NCBI RefSeq assembly: GCF_045348435.1
Contig: NZ_CP157484.1
Span: 4,526,001 to 4,590,000, forward strand
Direction: 5' to 3'
Length of the DNA stretch: 64,000 nt
From: Alsobacter sp045348435
GTDB lineage: Bacteria > Pseudomonadota > Alphaproteobacteria > Rhizobiales > Beijerinckiaceae
The notes under the pieces were generated by a model. That model was not told the DNA's origin. It was given only the letters and a program-made list of their open reading frames with translations, and searched no databases. Both the position numbers and the translations under genes were made by a program. This document shows positions 46,219 through 54,940 of this stretch, in pieces. How positions within the stretch are numbered: the stretch's first letter is position 1; each line of letters begins with the position of its first letter.

Positions 46219-47844
46219 ATGATGATGCTGTCTGCTTCGCGTGATTTCGATCGGCTCAGGGCTGAATTCCGCTGGGACATCCCGGCCCGCTACAATATCG
46301 GCGTGGATGTCTGCGACCGCTGGGCCCTGCCGCAGCCGGACCGGCCGGCCATCATTGACGTCGCGCCCGGCGGCGCGTCGCGCGTCATGACCTTCGGGGC
46401 GATGCGGGACGCCTCGAACCGCCTCGCCAACCTGCTGCGCAGCCGCGGCGTCGGCCCGGGGGACCGGATCGGCATCCTGCTCCCCCAATCCAGCGAAGTG
46501 GCCGTGTCGCATGTGGCGGCCTACAAGCTCGGCGCGATCGCGCTGCCGCTGGCCGTGCTGTTCGGCGCGGACGCCCTCGCCTACCGGCTGGCGGACGCCG
46601 GCGTGTCGGCGCTGATCACCAACGCCGCCGGCCTCGCGAGGGTCGCCCCGCTGCGGGACCAGCTCCCCGGCCTCTCGCTGCTGGTCTCGATCGACGGCCC
46701 GGACGGCCCGGCGCTCGGGTTCCATGAGGCGCTGGCGCGGGAAGGCGCGGAGTTCGCGCCCCTCGACACCACGCCGGACGACCCGGCGCTGATGATCTAC
46801 ACGTCCGGCACGACGGGGCCGCCGAAGGGCGCCCTGCATGGCCACCGCGTGCTGCTCGGCCACCTGCCCTGCTTCCAGCTCGTGCACGAGTTCTTCCCCC
46901 AGCCCCAGGACGTCATGTGGACGCCGGCTGACTGGGCCTGGGCGGGCGGGCTGCTCAACGGGCTCCTGCCCTCCCTGCATTTCGGCGTGCCCACCGTGGC
47001 GCGCAAATTCGAGAAATTCGACCCGGACGAAGCCTATGGGCTCATGGCGGAGCACAAGGTCCGCAACATCTTCGTCCCGCCCACGGCGCTGCGGATGCTC
47101 CGCGCGGTGGAGAATCCGCGCCTGCGCTATCCGGGGCTGAACCTGCGCACCGTCGCCTCGGCCGGCGAGGCGCTCGGCGTGGAGACGCTGGCCTGGGGCC
47201 GCGACGCCCTGGGGCTCACCATCAACGAGGCCTATGGACAGACCGAGTGCAACCTCGTGCTGGGCTCCTGCGCGGCCATCGGGGTGGTGAAGCCCGGCTC
47301 CATCGGCAAGGCCATTCCAGGCCACGACGTCGCGGTGATTCGCCCCGACGGCTCGCGCTGCGAGCCGGGCGAACTCGGCCAGATCGCCGTGAAACGGCCG
47401 GACCCCGTCATGTTCCTGGGCTACTGGAACCGACCGGAGGCCACGCGGGACAAGTTCATCGGCGACTGGATGACGACCGGCGACCAAGGCGAGTGCGACG
47501 CGCAAGGCTATGTGCGCTTCGTGGGACGCGACGACGACGTCATCACCTCCGCCGGCTATCGGATCGGCCCGACCGAGATCGAGGACTGCCTCCTGCGCCA
47601 CCCCGCGGTCGCCAATGCGGCCGCGGTGGGCAAGCCGGACGCGCTGCGCACCGAGATCGTGAAGGCCTTCGTGGTGCTGAAACCCGGCCATGCGGGCTCG
47701 CCCGGCCTGGCCCACGAGATCCAGCTCTTCGTCCGCGACCGGCTGTCGGCGCACGAATATCCGCGTGAGATCGCCTTCGTGCCGGACCTGCCCCTCACGA
47801 CCACCGGCAAGGTGATCCGCCGCGAATTGCGCGCCCGCGCCTAG
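46219..47844 (+). CDS. Acyl-CoA synthetase (AMP-forming, ACSM-like)
   Basis: 541-residue adenylate-forming ligase. AMP-binding motif YTSGTTGPPKGALHGH (near residue 195), EAYGQTECNLV, MTTGDQGECDAQGYVRFVGR with the hinge DDDVITSAGYRIGPTEIE, and the C-terminal lysine in TTTGKVIRREL. The N-terminal NIGVDVCDRWA and the WTPADWAWAGGL region are those of medium-chain acyl-CoA / benzoate-type ligases rather than acetyl-CoA synthetase. Probably co-transcribed with the substrate-binding gene 55 bases upstream. The exact acid is unknown. Its stop overlaps the convergent GNAT gene by 4 bases. Confidence 0.88.
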   Translation: MMMLSASRDFDRLRAEFRWDIPARYNIGVDVCDRWALPQPDRPAIIDVAPGGASRVMTFGAMRDASNRLANLLRSRGVGPGDRIGILLPQSSEVAVSHVAAYKLGAIALPLAVLFGADALAYRLADAGVSALITNAAGLARVAPLRDQLPGLSLLVSIDGPDGPALGFHEALAREGAEFAPLDTTPDDPALMIYTSGTTGPPKGALHGHRVLLGHLPCFQLVHEFFPQPQDVMWTPADWAWAGGLLNGLLPSLHFGVPTVARKFEKFDPDEAYGLMAEHKVRNIFVPPTALRMLRAVENPRLRYPGLNLRTVASAGEALGVETLAWGRDALGLTINEAYGQTECNLVLGSCAAIGVVKPGSIGKAIPGHDVAVIRPDGSRCEPGELGQIAVKRPDPVMFLGYWNRPEATRDKFIGDWMTTGDQGECDAQGYVRFVGRDDDVITSAGYRIGPTEIEDCLLRHPAVANAAAVGKPDALRTEIVKAFVVLKPGHAGSPGLAHEIQLFVRDRLSAHEYPREIAFVPDLPLTTTGKVIRRELRARA

Positions 47845-48995
47845 CGGATCAGCCGCCGCAACGCGGTCTTGGCGACGCTTCGCGCCGCCCGCCTGGCGCG
47901 CAGCATGGCCAGGAGCGCCGGGCCCGTGGGCCGCAGCGCGATCCACCAGTCCGCCATGGCGATCCGGTCGGGCCAGATCCGGTCGATCATCGGGTGATCG
48001 GCGACGGCGCAGCTGTCGGTGAGAGCGACGCCGTCGTCGAGCTGCCGCCGGGAGACGTCGAGCGTCAGCAGCGCGCCGGGCGAGAAGGCCGCGAAGCTCT
48101 CGTCATAGGCGGTCTTCCAGTAGAGCGCGCGCCGGCGCCCGCCCAGCAGGATCGCGGCCGCGACCGGCGCCGCGCCGGCATGCAGCACGTCGATGCGGCA
48201 GGCGCCCTGCTCCGCCAAGCCCCGCGTGACGCCGCGCAGAAACTCGGACCCGCGTGGGCTGGCGGCGAACGCCGTGCCGCTACGGCCCTTCCAGCCTTTC
48301 GCCTCCATCGCCAGAAAGACGTCGCTGGCGCGCTCGACCTCGGCCGGGGTCTCGGCCGAGGAGACCCGCAAGGCGCCCGCCTCCGCGAGCCTGCGGCGGA
48401 GCCGGCCGAACTCCTTGCGCTTCTTCGCCGATACGCCGCGATCCAGCAGCGCCTCGAACCTTTCCCCTCCCACCAGCGCGGCGCGCCGGTGCGGGTCGAG
48501 GCGCGACAGGGGAAAGTCCAGGCCGCAGGCCTCGCGGATGGCGGCCGCAGCCGCACCCTCCTCGGCGACGAAGGGCAGCAGCAATCCACCCGCCGCGGGG
48601 TTGCGGCGCCGCAGCCAGTGCAGGATGGCCCGGAAACCGTCCCGGCCGTCGTCGGGGTCCAGCAAGGGCGAGCCCAGCACCGCCTGGTCGTGCGTCCACG
48701 CCGACAGCGTGGGCGCGAGCCGCCCGAAGCGCGGCGTGGCGAGCGGCAGCAGCGCGACCATCCGGCTTCCGCGCCAAGCCGTCGCGACATGGGGATCGCC
48801 TGCGCGGGCGAGCAGGCGCGCGGCGGGGCCCACGAAGGCGCTTTCGAAGAAGGGGTTGGGCTCGAGCGCCCGGCCAGCGAGGTCGCTCCACGCCTGCGCG
48901 GCCCGTATCGCCTCGTCCATCCCGAGCGCGACGACGCTGAGCGCCTCACTGTCGTGGGCGAGCGGCGGGGTCCAGGGGGCGGCGGGAGCTTGCAT
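47841..48995 (-). CDS. GNAT family N-acetyltransferase (CelD/BioF2-like)
   Basis: 384 residues. The C-terminal half matches the acetyltransferase domain found in CelD/FemAB-like proteins (SAKKRKEFGRLRRRLAEAGA, FLAMEAKGWKGRSGTAFAAS, ALYWKTAYDESFAAFSPGAL). Such proteins are often linked to polysaccharide or cell-envelope modification, but no such genes are adjacent. Substrate unknown. Divergent from tusA by 79 bases. Confidence 0.8.
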   Translation of the reverse strand: MQAPAAPWTPPLAHDSEALSVVALGMDEAIRAAQAWSDLAGRALEPNPFFESAFVGPAARLLARAGDPHVATAWRGSRMVALLPLATPRFGRLAPTLSAWTHDQAVLGSPLLDPDDGRDGFRAILHWLRRRNPAAGGLLLPFVAEEGAAAAAIREACGLDFPLSRLDPHRRAALVGGERFEALLDRGVSAKKRKEFGRLRRRLAEAGALRVSSAETPAEVERASDVFLAMEAKGWKGRSGTAFAASPRGSEFLRGVTRGLAEQGACRIDVLHAGAAPVAAAILLGGRRRALYWKTAYDESFAAFSPGALLTLDVSRRQLDDGVALTDSCAVADHPMIDRIWPDRIAMADWWIALRPTGPALLAMLRARRAARSVAKTALRRLIR

Positions 48996-49074
48996 CGCGC
49001 CAGAATGGCCTGGAGCCGTTAAATCGCCGTTCAGCCGCTTCCGGCGCTGCGCCCCCGCGTGCTAGTCAGCCGCG

Positions 49075-49320
49075 ATGGATCACGCCTCCGCGCCGCCGCC
49101 GATGGTGCAGCTCGACCTGCGCGGCCTCAAATGCCCGCTGCCGGCGCTGCGCGCCCGCAAGGCGCTGGCGAAAGCGGCGTCGGGGAGCCTGCTGATGGTC
49201 GAGGCCACGGACCCGATGGCGGCGATCGATATTCCCCACATGGCCCGGCAGGAGGGCGCGGCCCTGCTGTCGAGCGAGCGCGACGGCGACACGCTGCGCT
49301 TTGTCTTGCGCAAGCCCTGA
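49075..49320 (+). CDS. tusA: TusA family sulfur carrier protein
   Basis: 81 residues. The sulfur-carrier motif CPLPAL in LDLRGLKCPLPALRARKAL (Cys near 21) with the N-terminal strand and helix of the TusA/SirA fold, then VEATDPMAAIDIPHMARQEG. TusA proteins relay persulfide sulfur for tRNA thiolation, molybdenum cofactor or sulfur oxidation. No tusBCDE or sulfur-oxidation genes are next to it, so the acceptor is unclear. Convergent with the G3E GTPase gene, 5 bases apart. Confidence 0.9.
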   Translation: MDHASAPPPMVQLDLRGLKCPLPALRARKALAKAASGSLLMVEATDPMAAIDIPHMARQEGAALLSSERDGDTLRFVLRKP

Positions 49321-49325
49321 CCGGG

Positions 49326-50483
49326 TCAGGCGTCGCCGCGGCTTAGCGCGAGCGGATTATCCATCAGGGCCGCCCTGTCCGGCGTGTCGACGGCGACGAC
49401 CCCGCTGAACGCGTCCCACATCCGCCGCACGAAGCTCTCGTCGAGGTCGCGGGTGATGAACACCAGCCGGGTGCGGTGGTCCTGATCCGGCCAGCGCTCC
49501 AGCATCACGGGCGGATGGACCACGTGCTGCACGCCATGGATCACCACCGGACGGCCGGGATGCTCGGCCACGTCGACGATCCCCTTCATGCGCAGGAGCT
49601 TGGCGCCGTGCGCCGACGGCAGGAGCGTCAGGAACATGTCCAGCGCCGCCATCGGGATCGGCGTGGAGGAGGTGACGCTGAACGCCCGGATCGAGGCGTC
49701 GTGGCGGTTCACGTCGTGGGCGTCCTGGTCGCGCGCGTCATGGGCGTGGTCTTGGCCTCCATGGGAGTGGTCTTGCCCCCCGGGGGCCTGGCCGTCCCGG
49801 TAGGCCTCCTCATGCAGCCAGCCCGCCACGTCGGGGATCTTCCGCGACGGATCGAACGGGCCGGAGCCCATGACGGCCGCCGCCGTGGCTTCGCCCGCCG
49901 CGGCGTCGAGCAACGGCGCTCCGGGGTTCAGCCGCCGGAGGCGACGCCTCAGGGCCGCCACGTCCGCGTCGGCGTGGCCGGCAGCCAGATCCGTCTTGGT
50001 CAGCACGATCCGGTCCGCCACCGCGGCCTGCTTCACGGCCTCGGGCTGCGCGTCCAGGGTGGCTAGGCCGTTCACGGCGTCCACCAGCGTGACGACGCCG
50101 TCGAGCGCGTAGCGCGACAGCAGCGTCGGATGCGACATCAGGGCGTGCAGGATGGGAGCGGGGTCGGCCAGCCCCGTGGTTTCGATCGCGATCCTGCGGA
50201 AGGCCGCGATGCGGCCGTCGTCGCGCTTGGCGGCGAGATCCTCCAGCGTATTCACGAGGTCGCCCCGCACCGTGCAGCACAGGCAGCCCGACGAGAGCAG
50301 GATCATGCCCTCGTCCCCGGTTTCGACGAACAGGTGGTCGAGGCCGATCTCGCCGAATTCGTTGACGATCACCACCGTGTCGGACAGGGCGGGATCGCGC
50401 AGCAGGCGATTGAGCAGCGTCGTCTTGCCGGCGCCCAGGAAGCCGGTGATCACGGTGACGGGGATGCGGGCTTCTCTCGCCAT
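49326..50483 (-). CDS. CobW/G3E family GTPase (metal chaperone)
   Basis: 385 residues. P-loop VTGFLGAGKTTLLNRLL-like (ITGFLGAGKTTLLNRLLRD, residues 12-30), the metal-binding GCLCCT motif near 67-72, GTP-specificity NKxD-like LTKTDLAAGH, and a C-terminal CobW_C domain. Between them is a His/Asp-rich insertion (about 232-262, for example GGQDHSHGGQDHAHDARDQD) that would bind several metal ions. COG0523 proteins supply cobalt, zinc or iron to client enzymes. CobST of aerobic cobalamin synthesis is encoded about 7 kb away, but the gene is not in that cluster, so zinc is equally possible. Confidence 0.88.
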   Translation of the reverse strand: MAREARIPVTVITGFLGAGKTTLLNRLLRDPALSDTVVIVNEFGEIGLDHLFVETGDEGMILLSSGCLCCTVRGDLVNTLEDLAAKRDDGRIAAFRRIAIETTGLADPAPILHALMSHPTLLSRYALDGVVTLVDAVNGLATLDAQPEAVKQAAVADRIVLTKTDLAAGHADADVAALRRRLRRLNPGAPLLDAAAGEATAAAVMGSGPFDPSRKIPDVAGWLHEEAYRDGQAPGGQDHSHGGQDHAHDARDQDAHDVNRHDASIRAFSVTSSTPIPMAALDMFLTLLPSAHGAKLLRMKGIVDVAEHPGRPVVIHGVQHVVHPPVMLERWPDQDHRTRLVFITRDLDESFVRRMWDAFSGVVAVDTPDRAALMDNPLALSRGDA

Positions 50484-50489
50484 GGGGCC

Positions 50490-51386
50490 TCAGGCGGTCG
50501 CGACGCGTCGGCTGCGCCGGTGGCTGGCCGCCACATTGATCATGATGGCGAGCACCACCAGCAGGCCGCCCGCATACTGGACGGGCGCGAGCCGCTCGCC
50601 AAACACGAGCGCGGAGGTGACGGCGGCCACGACCGGCTCCAGGCAGAAGGCGAGCCCTCCCGCGACCGCGCCGACCCGGCCCAGCGCCGCCATCTGGAGG
50701 ACGAAGCCGAGCACGAAGCCGCCGATGGTGAGCGTCACCGCCCAGGGCGCGGCGAGCAGGATCTCCGGGCCCCGCATGCCGCCGGTCGCGACGGCGGCCA
50801 GCATCGCGGCCGGCAGGCACACCACGTGCACCCACAGGATCTTTGGCGCGGTCGGCACAGGGCCGCAGCGCGCGGCGACGAAGAACTGGATCACGGCCGA
50901 CGCGCTCGCCCCCAGGGCCAGGGCGACGCCGCGCGGATCGAGGCTGTCGAAGGCCGGCCCCAGCACCAGCACCACGCCCAGGAAGGCCAGGCACGCGACG
51001 CCCAGCAGCCCGGGCGAGAGCCGCCCCCTTTCCACCAGCGGGCTGACCAGAACGATGATCACCGGATAGGTGTAGAACAGCACCGCCGCGACGGTGACCG
51101 GGATGAAGGCCACCGACGACAGGTAGCAGACGCCCACCCCGGCGCTCGTCAGGCCCAGCACGAGCAGGGACGACCAGTAGCGGCGGTCCACCCGCAGGCT
51201 CTCGCGGAGCGCCAGCCCCAGCGCGATGCTGACCAGCAGCATCACGATGACCCGATAGGTCACCAGCACCGGCCCCTGCACGCCCTCGCCGGCGGCGATG
51301 CGCGCGAAGGTGATGTTGAACCCGTAAGCCGCCGCGGCGCCGAGGGCGAGCGTGAAGCCGCCTGCGGCGGAGACGGGGGCGCTCAT
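50490..51386 (-). CDS. EamA/DMT family transporter
   Basis: 298 residues with ten predicted hydrophobic helices in two EamA repeats (for example TLALGAAAAYGFNITFARIA and ILLVKS-free second repeat VTLTIGGFVLGFVLQMAALG). Drug/metabolite transporter superfamily; typical roles are export of amino acids or metabolites. Substrate unknown. It starts 49 bases downstream of the carboxypeptidase stop and its own stop is 6 bases before the G3E GTPase start, so co-transcription with that gene is likely. Confidence 0.87.
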   Translation of the reverse strand: MSAPVSAAGGFTLALGAAAAYGFNITFARIAAGEGVQGPVLVTYRVIVMLLVSIALGLALRESLRVDRRYWSSLLVLGLTSAGVGVCYLSSVAFIPVTVAAVLFYTYPVIIVLVSPLVERGRLSPGLLGVACLAFLGVVLVLGPAFDSLDPRGVALALGASASAVIQFFVAARCGPVPTAPKILWVHVVCLPAAMLAAVATGGMRGPEILLAAPWAVTLTIGGFVLGFVLQMAALGRVGAVAGGLAFCLEPVVAAVTSALVFGERLAPVQYAGGLLVVLAIMINVAASHRRSRRVATA

Positions 51387-51431
51387 GCGGCAGAGGGCTT
51401 TCGGGGAACGAGACTAAGGCGGGCGGATCGA

Positions 51432-53105
51432 TCAGTCCGGCGTAGCGGCTTTCTTCGGCTTGGTCGAGGCCGCTTTCACGGGAGGCTTCACGGGTGGCTT
51501 GGCGGCGGCGCCGCCGCGCTTGCCGGGCTCGAAGGTCGCGGTCTTGTGGGCGCCGGACGCCTCGGCCTTGGCGCCCGTCCGTTTACCGCGGATATGGACC
51601 TTCAGGGTCGCGGCGGATTGCGGCATGGGCGCCGCGGCGGCCTTGCCCTGCGTGGTCAGCGCCTTCGAGGGCTCGGCCTGGTCGTTGAGGTCGGCGGCCT
51701 TCGGTTCGGCCCTGGCCGCCGTCTGGGGCGCGCGCCGCTGGATGGCGCCGTGCTTGACGGCGTCGCGTCCCTTGGCCCCATGCCCGATGCTTGTCGCCGC
51801 GGACGCCTTGAGAGGCGCGACATTCGCCGGATTGGTCTTGATCGGGCTCGCGGGCGCGTCGCCGGTCTCGCCCGTATAGGCCGTGGCGGTTTTGGGCGCG
51901 CCGGCCTTGGCGGCGGCCGTCCGGGGCGCCTTCTCGACCGGCTTCCTGGCGACCATCACAGGGGTGAAGGCGGCGTTGGCCGCCACCGGGGCGCTCGCCG
52001 ACTTCTCCGACCGGCCGAAATAGACCGGGATGGGATCGAAGGCCATGCGCGGGCCCAGCGACCGGGGGCCCGAGCCGCTCACGCTGCTGGGCGTGCTGAC
52101 GGCGGCGGCGGCGAGCGGAGCCGTGCGGCCGTCGTCGTTCCCGCCCGGAAGCGACACGGAGGTCTGCGGCTCGGCCTCCTCCTCGGACGCCGGGGCGCCC
52201 TTGCGGTGCACGCAGATGTCCTCGCGCATGTTGGGCGGCGTCGCCACCGAGGAGGCCGGCAGGCTCTGCAGCGTGCCGCCGCCGAGGCCGAGCAGGCCGC
52301 CATAGCTGCCCGAGAAACCCTTGTCGAGGAACTGGGCGGCTTTCAGCGTCCGGTCCGTCCCGGAGGACGCCCCCATCACCACCGCCACCAGACGCTGCCC
52401 GTTGCGGCTCGCCACCGCGACGAGATTGAAGCCGGACGGGCAGATGAAGCCCGTCTTCATCCCTTCGATGCCCGGATAGCGCCCGACAAGGCCATTGGTG
52501 TTCTTCAGCACGCGGTTGCCGAGCTTCACGGCGCCGATGTTGAAGAAGCTGGAATATTCAGGAAACTCGAGCAGCAGCGCCCTGGCCAGCACCGCCATGT
52601 CGCGGGCGGAGGTCTGCTGCCCCTCCGCGAAGAGGCCGTTCGGATTGACGAAGTGGCTCTCCCGCATGCCGAGATTGGCCGCCTCGCGGTTCATCATCTC
52701 GGCGAAGTCCTCCACGGTGCCGCCCACGCCCTCGGCGATGACGACGGCCATGTCGTTGGCCGACTTGACCAGCAGGATCTTCATCGCGTTTTCGAGCGTG
52801 ATCTCCTGCCCCGGCCTCGCGCCGCTCTTGGAGGGCGGGACCGCCGTGGCGCGCCTGGAGATCGGGATCGCGGTGTCGAGCGAGATGCGCCCCTCGCGCA
52901 TCTTCTTCAGCGTGACGTAGACGGTCATCAGCTTGGTGACGGACGCCGGATACCACGGCATCGTGGCGTCCTCGGAGAACAGCACGCGGCCCGTGTTCAC
53001 GTCAGCGACCACATAGGGCGCCGCCGCCAGCGACACCGCCGTCCACCCGAGGAAAGCCGCCGCCGAGAGGCCGGCCACTGATACGCAACGCGTCACTCGT
53101 GTCAT
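51432..53105 (-). CDS. D-alanyl-D-alanine carboxypeptidase (class A PBP) with long basic tail
   Basis: 557 residues from ATG 53105 (GGAA 7 bases upstream); an in-frame ATG at 53135 would add ten residues. A signal peptide (hydrophobic 8-28, cut near SLAAA) leads to the peptidase S11 domain (about 30-265) with SxxK at Ser55 (SVTK), SxN (VKSANDMAVVI) and KTG (GMKTGFICPSG). It trims the terminal D-Ala of peptidoglycan stem peptides in the periplasm. From about residue 290 on is a low-complexity Ala/Lys/Pro/Thr-rich tail with many basic residues, about half of the protein, in place of the amphipathic anchor of PBP5. The tail may bind the wall. Confidence 0.92.
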   Translation of the reverse strand: MTRVTRCVSVAGLSAAAFLGWTAVSLAAAPYVVADVNTGRVLFSEDATMPWYPASVTKLMTVYVTLKKMREGRISLDTAIPISRRATAVPPSKSGARPGQEITLENAMKILLVKSANDMAVVIAEGVGGTVEDFAEMMNREAANLGMRESHFVNPNGLFAEGQQTSARDMAVLARALLLEFPEYSSFFNIGAVKLGNRVLKNTNGLVGRYPGIEGMKTGFICPSGFNLVAVASRNGQRLVAVVMGASSGTDRTLKAAQFLDKGFSGSYGGLLGLGGGTLQSLPASSVATPPNMREDICVHRKGAPASEEEAEPQTSVSLPGGNDDGRTAPLAAAAVSTPSSVSGSGPRSLGPRMAFDPIPVYFGRSEKSASAPVAANAAFTPVMVARKPVEKAPRTAAAKAGAPKTATAYTGETGDAPASPIKTNPANVAPLKASAATSIGHGAKGRDAVKHGAIQRRAPQTAARAEPKAADLNDQAEPSKALTTQGKAAAAPMPQSAATLKVHIRGKRTGAKAEASGAHKTATFEPGKRGGAAAKPPVKPPVKAASTKPKKAATPD

Positions 53106-53379
53106 CAGATCGTTCCAGATCGCGAGCCGGCGCATTGGCGCGTCGGACAGGCCAAGGGAAAAGCGTGCTCACGGACGAGGAGGCCGCCCGCTTGCTCTGG
53201 CGATCACGGCGGTCGCGCAGGACCACCCGATGCGGTTGCAAGTCGTACCGCGCCCCCCGTGATTTGCCTAGAGTTGCGCTGAGTGCTACCCGCCGATCGT
53301 GGCCGCGATCGGGCGACGGGGGGCGACGTCGCCGTCCCGGCCCGGTCCGACAGGGCCGGAGCGGCGGGACGCAGCATCG

Positions 53380-54279
53380 ATGGACTCTCTCTGGATCGCC
53401 ACCACCCTGGTCGCCTCGGTGGCCCAGACCGCCCGCAACGCCATGCAGCGCAGCCTCACCGAGACGCTCGGCACGGTCGGCGCGTCGCAGGTGCGCTTCC
53501 TGTATGGATTTCCGTTCGCGCTGCTGTTCCTGCTCGTCGTGGTGGCGGTCGGCGGCGACCCGGTCCCCGCGCCCACCGGCCGTTACCTGGCCTTCGTGCT
53601 GGCCGGCGCGGTGACGCAGATCCTGGCCACCGTGCTGATGCTCGCCGCCATGAAGGAACGCTCCTTCGCGGTGACCACCGCCTACATCAAGACCGAGCCC
53701 GTCCAGGTGGCCCTGTTCGGGGTCGTGGTGTTGGGCGACCATCTCGGCCTCGGCACGGCTCTCGCCGTCGTCATCGCCACTGCGGGCGTGGTCCTCATGG
53801 CGATGAAGCCGGGCGGCGCGAAAATGAGCGCCGCGGGGCTCCGACCCGCCGCCATGGGCATCGTGTCGGGGGCCTTCTTCGCCCTGTCGGCGATCGGCTT
53901 TCGCGGCGCGATCCTGGCGATGCCGGAGGGGTCTTTCGTGCTGCGGGCCACCAGCACGCTGGCGTGGTCGCTGGCGATCCAGACCGTGCTGCTGTTTTTC
54001 TGGCTGGGCGCGTTCGACCGGCAGGCCTTGCTGAAGAGCTTCCGGGCGTGGCGCCCCTCTCTCCTGGCCGGATTCCTGGGCGCGTTCGCGTCGCAGTTCT
54101 GGTTTCTCGGCTTCTCGCTCACCAGCGCCGCGAATGTGCGGACGCTGGCGCTGGTGGAGGTCCTTTTCGCGCAGATCGTCTCGCGCCGCCTCTTCGCTCA
54201 GCAGACCAGCCCCCGGGAGATCGTCGGCATGGGGCTGATCGTCGGCGGCGTCGCCCTGCTGCTCTGGGCGCATGGCTGA
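53380..54279 (+). CDS. EamA/DMT family transporter
   Basis: 299 residues from ATG 53380 (MDSLWIATTLVASVAQTARN); an upstream in-frame codon at 53299 would add a hydrophilic leader and is less likely. Ten hydrophobic helices in two EamA repeats, with LALVEVLFAQIVSRRLF typical of the second. Substrate unknown and not closely similar to the EamA protein at 50490-51386. The 274-base gap before it, shared with the divergent carboxypeptidase gene, shows nothing I recognise. Confidence 0.85.
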   Translation: MDSLWIATTLVASVAQTARNAMQRSLTETLGTVGASQVRFLYGFPFALLFLLVVVAVGGDPVPAPTGRYLAFVLAGAVTQILATVLMLAAMKERSFAVTTAYIKTEPVQVALFGVVVLGDHLGLGTALAVVIATAGVVLMAMKPGGAKMSAAGLRPAAMGIVSGAFFALSAIGFRGAILAMPEGSFVLRATSTLAWSLAIQTVLLFFWLGAFDRQALLKSFRAWRPSLLAGFLGAFASQFWFLGFSLTSAANVRTLALVEVLFAQIVSRRLFAQQTSPREIVGMGLIVGGVALLLWAHG

Positions 54280-54312
54280 GGCGGCAGCCGCCCTGGGGCG
54301 GCGCCGGCCCGT

Positions 54313-54756
54313 TCAGTCCCGCCGGGCCGCGTTCGGCTTCTCGCCGCCGCCGGGCGCGTCGGACTTGTGGCCCCCGGTGCCGTCGGTCTCCTGGATCTTC
54401 TTCAGCTGGCTCGAATCCGAAGCGGCCGTGTTTGGCCCCTCCCGGCACTCGTCCGCGTTCTCGGGCGGGGCGCCGGCCACGGAGGCGCCCGCCATGTAGG
54501 AGGGCGGGTCGCTGGCCGGGAAGGACATCTCGGACCCGGCATCCACGAGATCCTCCTGGCGCGAGCGCTGGTCGTAGGCTTCGCAATAGCGCTCGAACAC
54601 CGCGTCGTTGTCGCTCGCCGACACCCGGACGCCCTGTTCGGCCAGGAAAGTGACGAGTTCGTCGCGGGTGCGGCGAGTCAGGCCCGCCTGGGCGTCGCCC
54701 AGCCCATGACGCTGCGCCTCGTCGAGGCCGCTGCGATCCACCGTTGTGGCTGACAT
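54313..54756 (-). CDS. Hypothetical hydrophilic protein with FPASDPPSY motif
   Basis: 147 residues from ATG 54756 with GGGAG 7 bases upstream. No transmembrane segment. The middle carries MSFPASDPPSYMAG, a motif seen in short uncharacterised proteins of Rhizobiales; the ends are rich in Gly, Asp, Glu and Lys (ends GGGEKPNAARRD) and look disordered. The N-terminal TRRTRDELVTFLAEQGVRVS may be a small helical domain. Function unknown. The codon pattern supports a real gene despite overlapping frames on the other strand. Confidence 0.65.
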   Translation of the reverse strand: MSATTVDRSGLDEAQRHGLGDAQAGLTRRTRDELVTFLAEQGVRVSASDNDAVFERYCEAYDQRSRQEDLVDAGSEMSFPASDPPSYMAGASVAGAPPENADECREGPNTAASDSSQLKKIQETDGTGGHKSDAPGGGEKPNAARRD

Positions 54757-54940
54757 TCTCATTCTCCCGATCCGTGTTCTGTCGGCTCTCAACGCGCCCG
54801 TGATCGCGGGCGTTCCGCTTCGGCTATGGCTGGGCCGCGACGGGCGGGCGCAAACCCGCACGGGAGCCTTGCGGCCGAGCGCCTTGCGAAGCCCGGGCGT
54901 CGGGGCCATTCTCCCGGCGGAAACGCGAGGAGCACGATCG

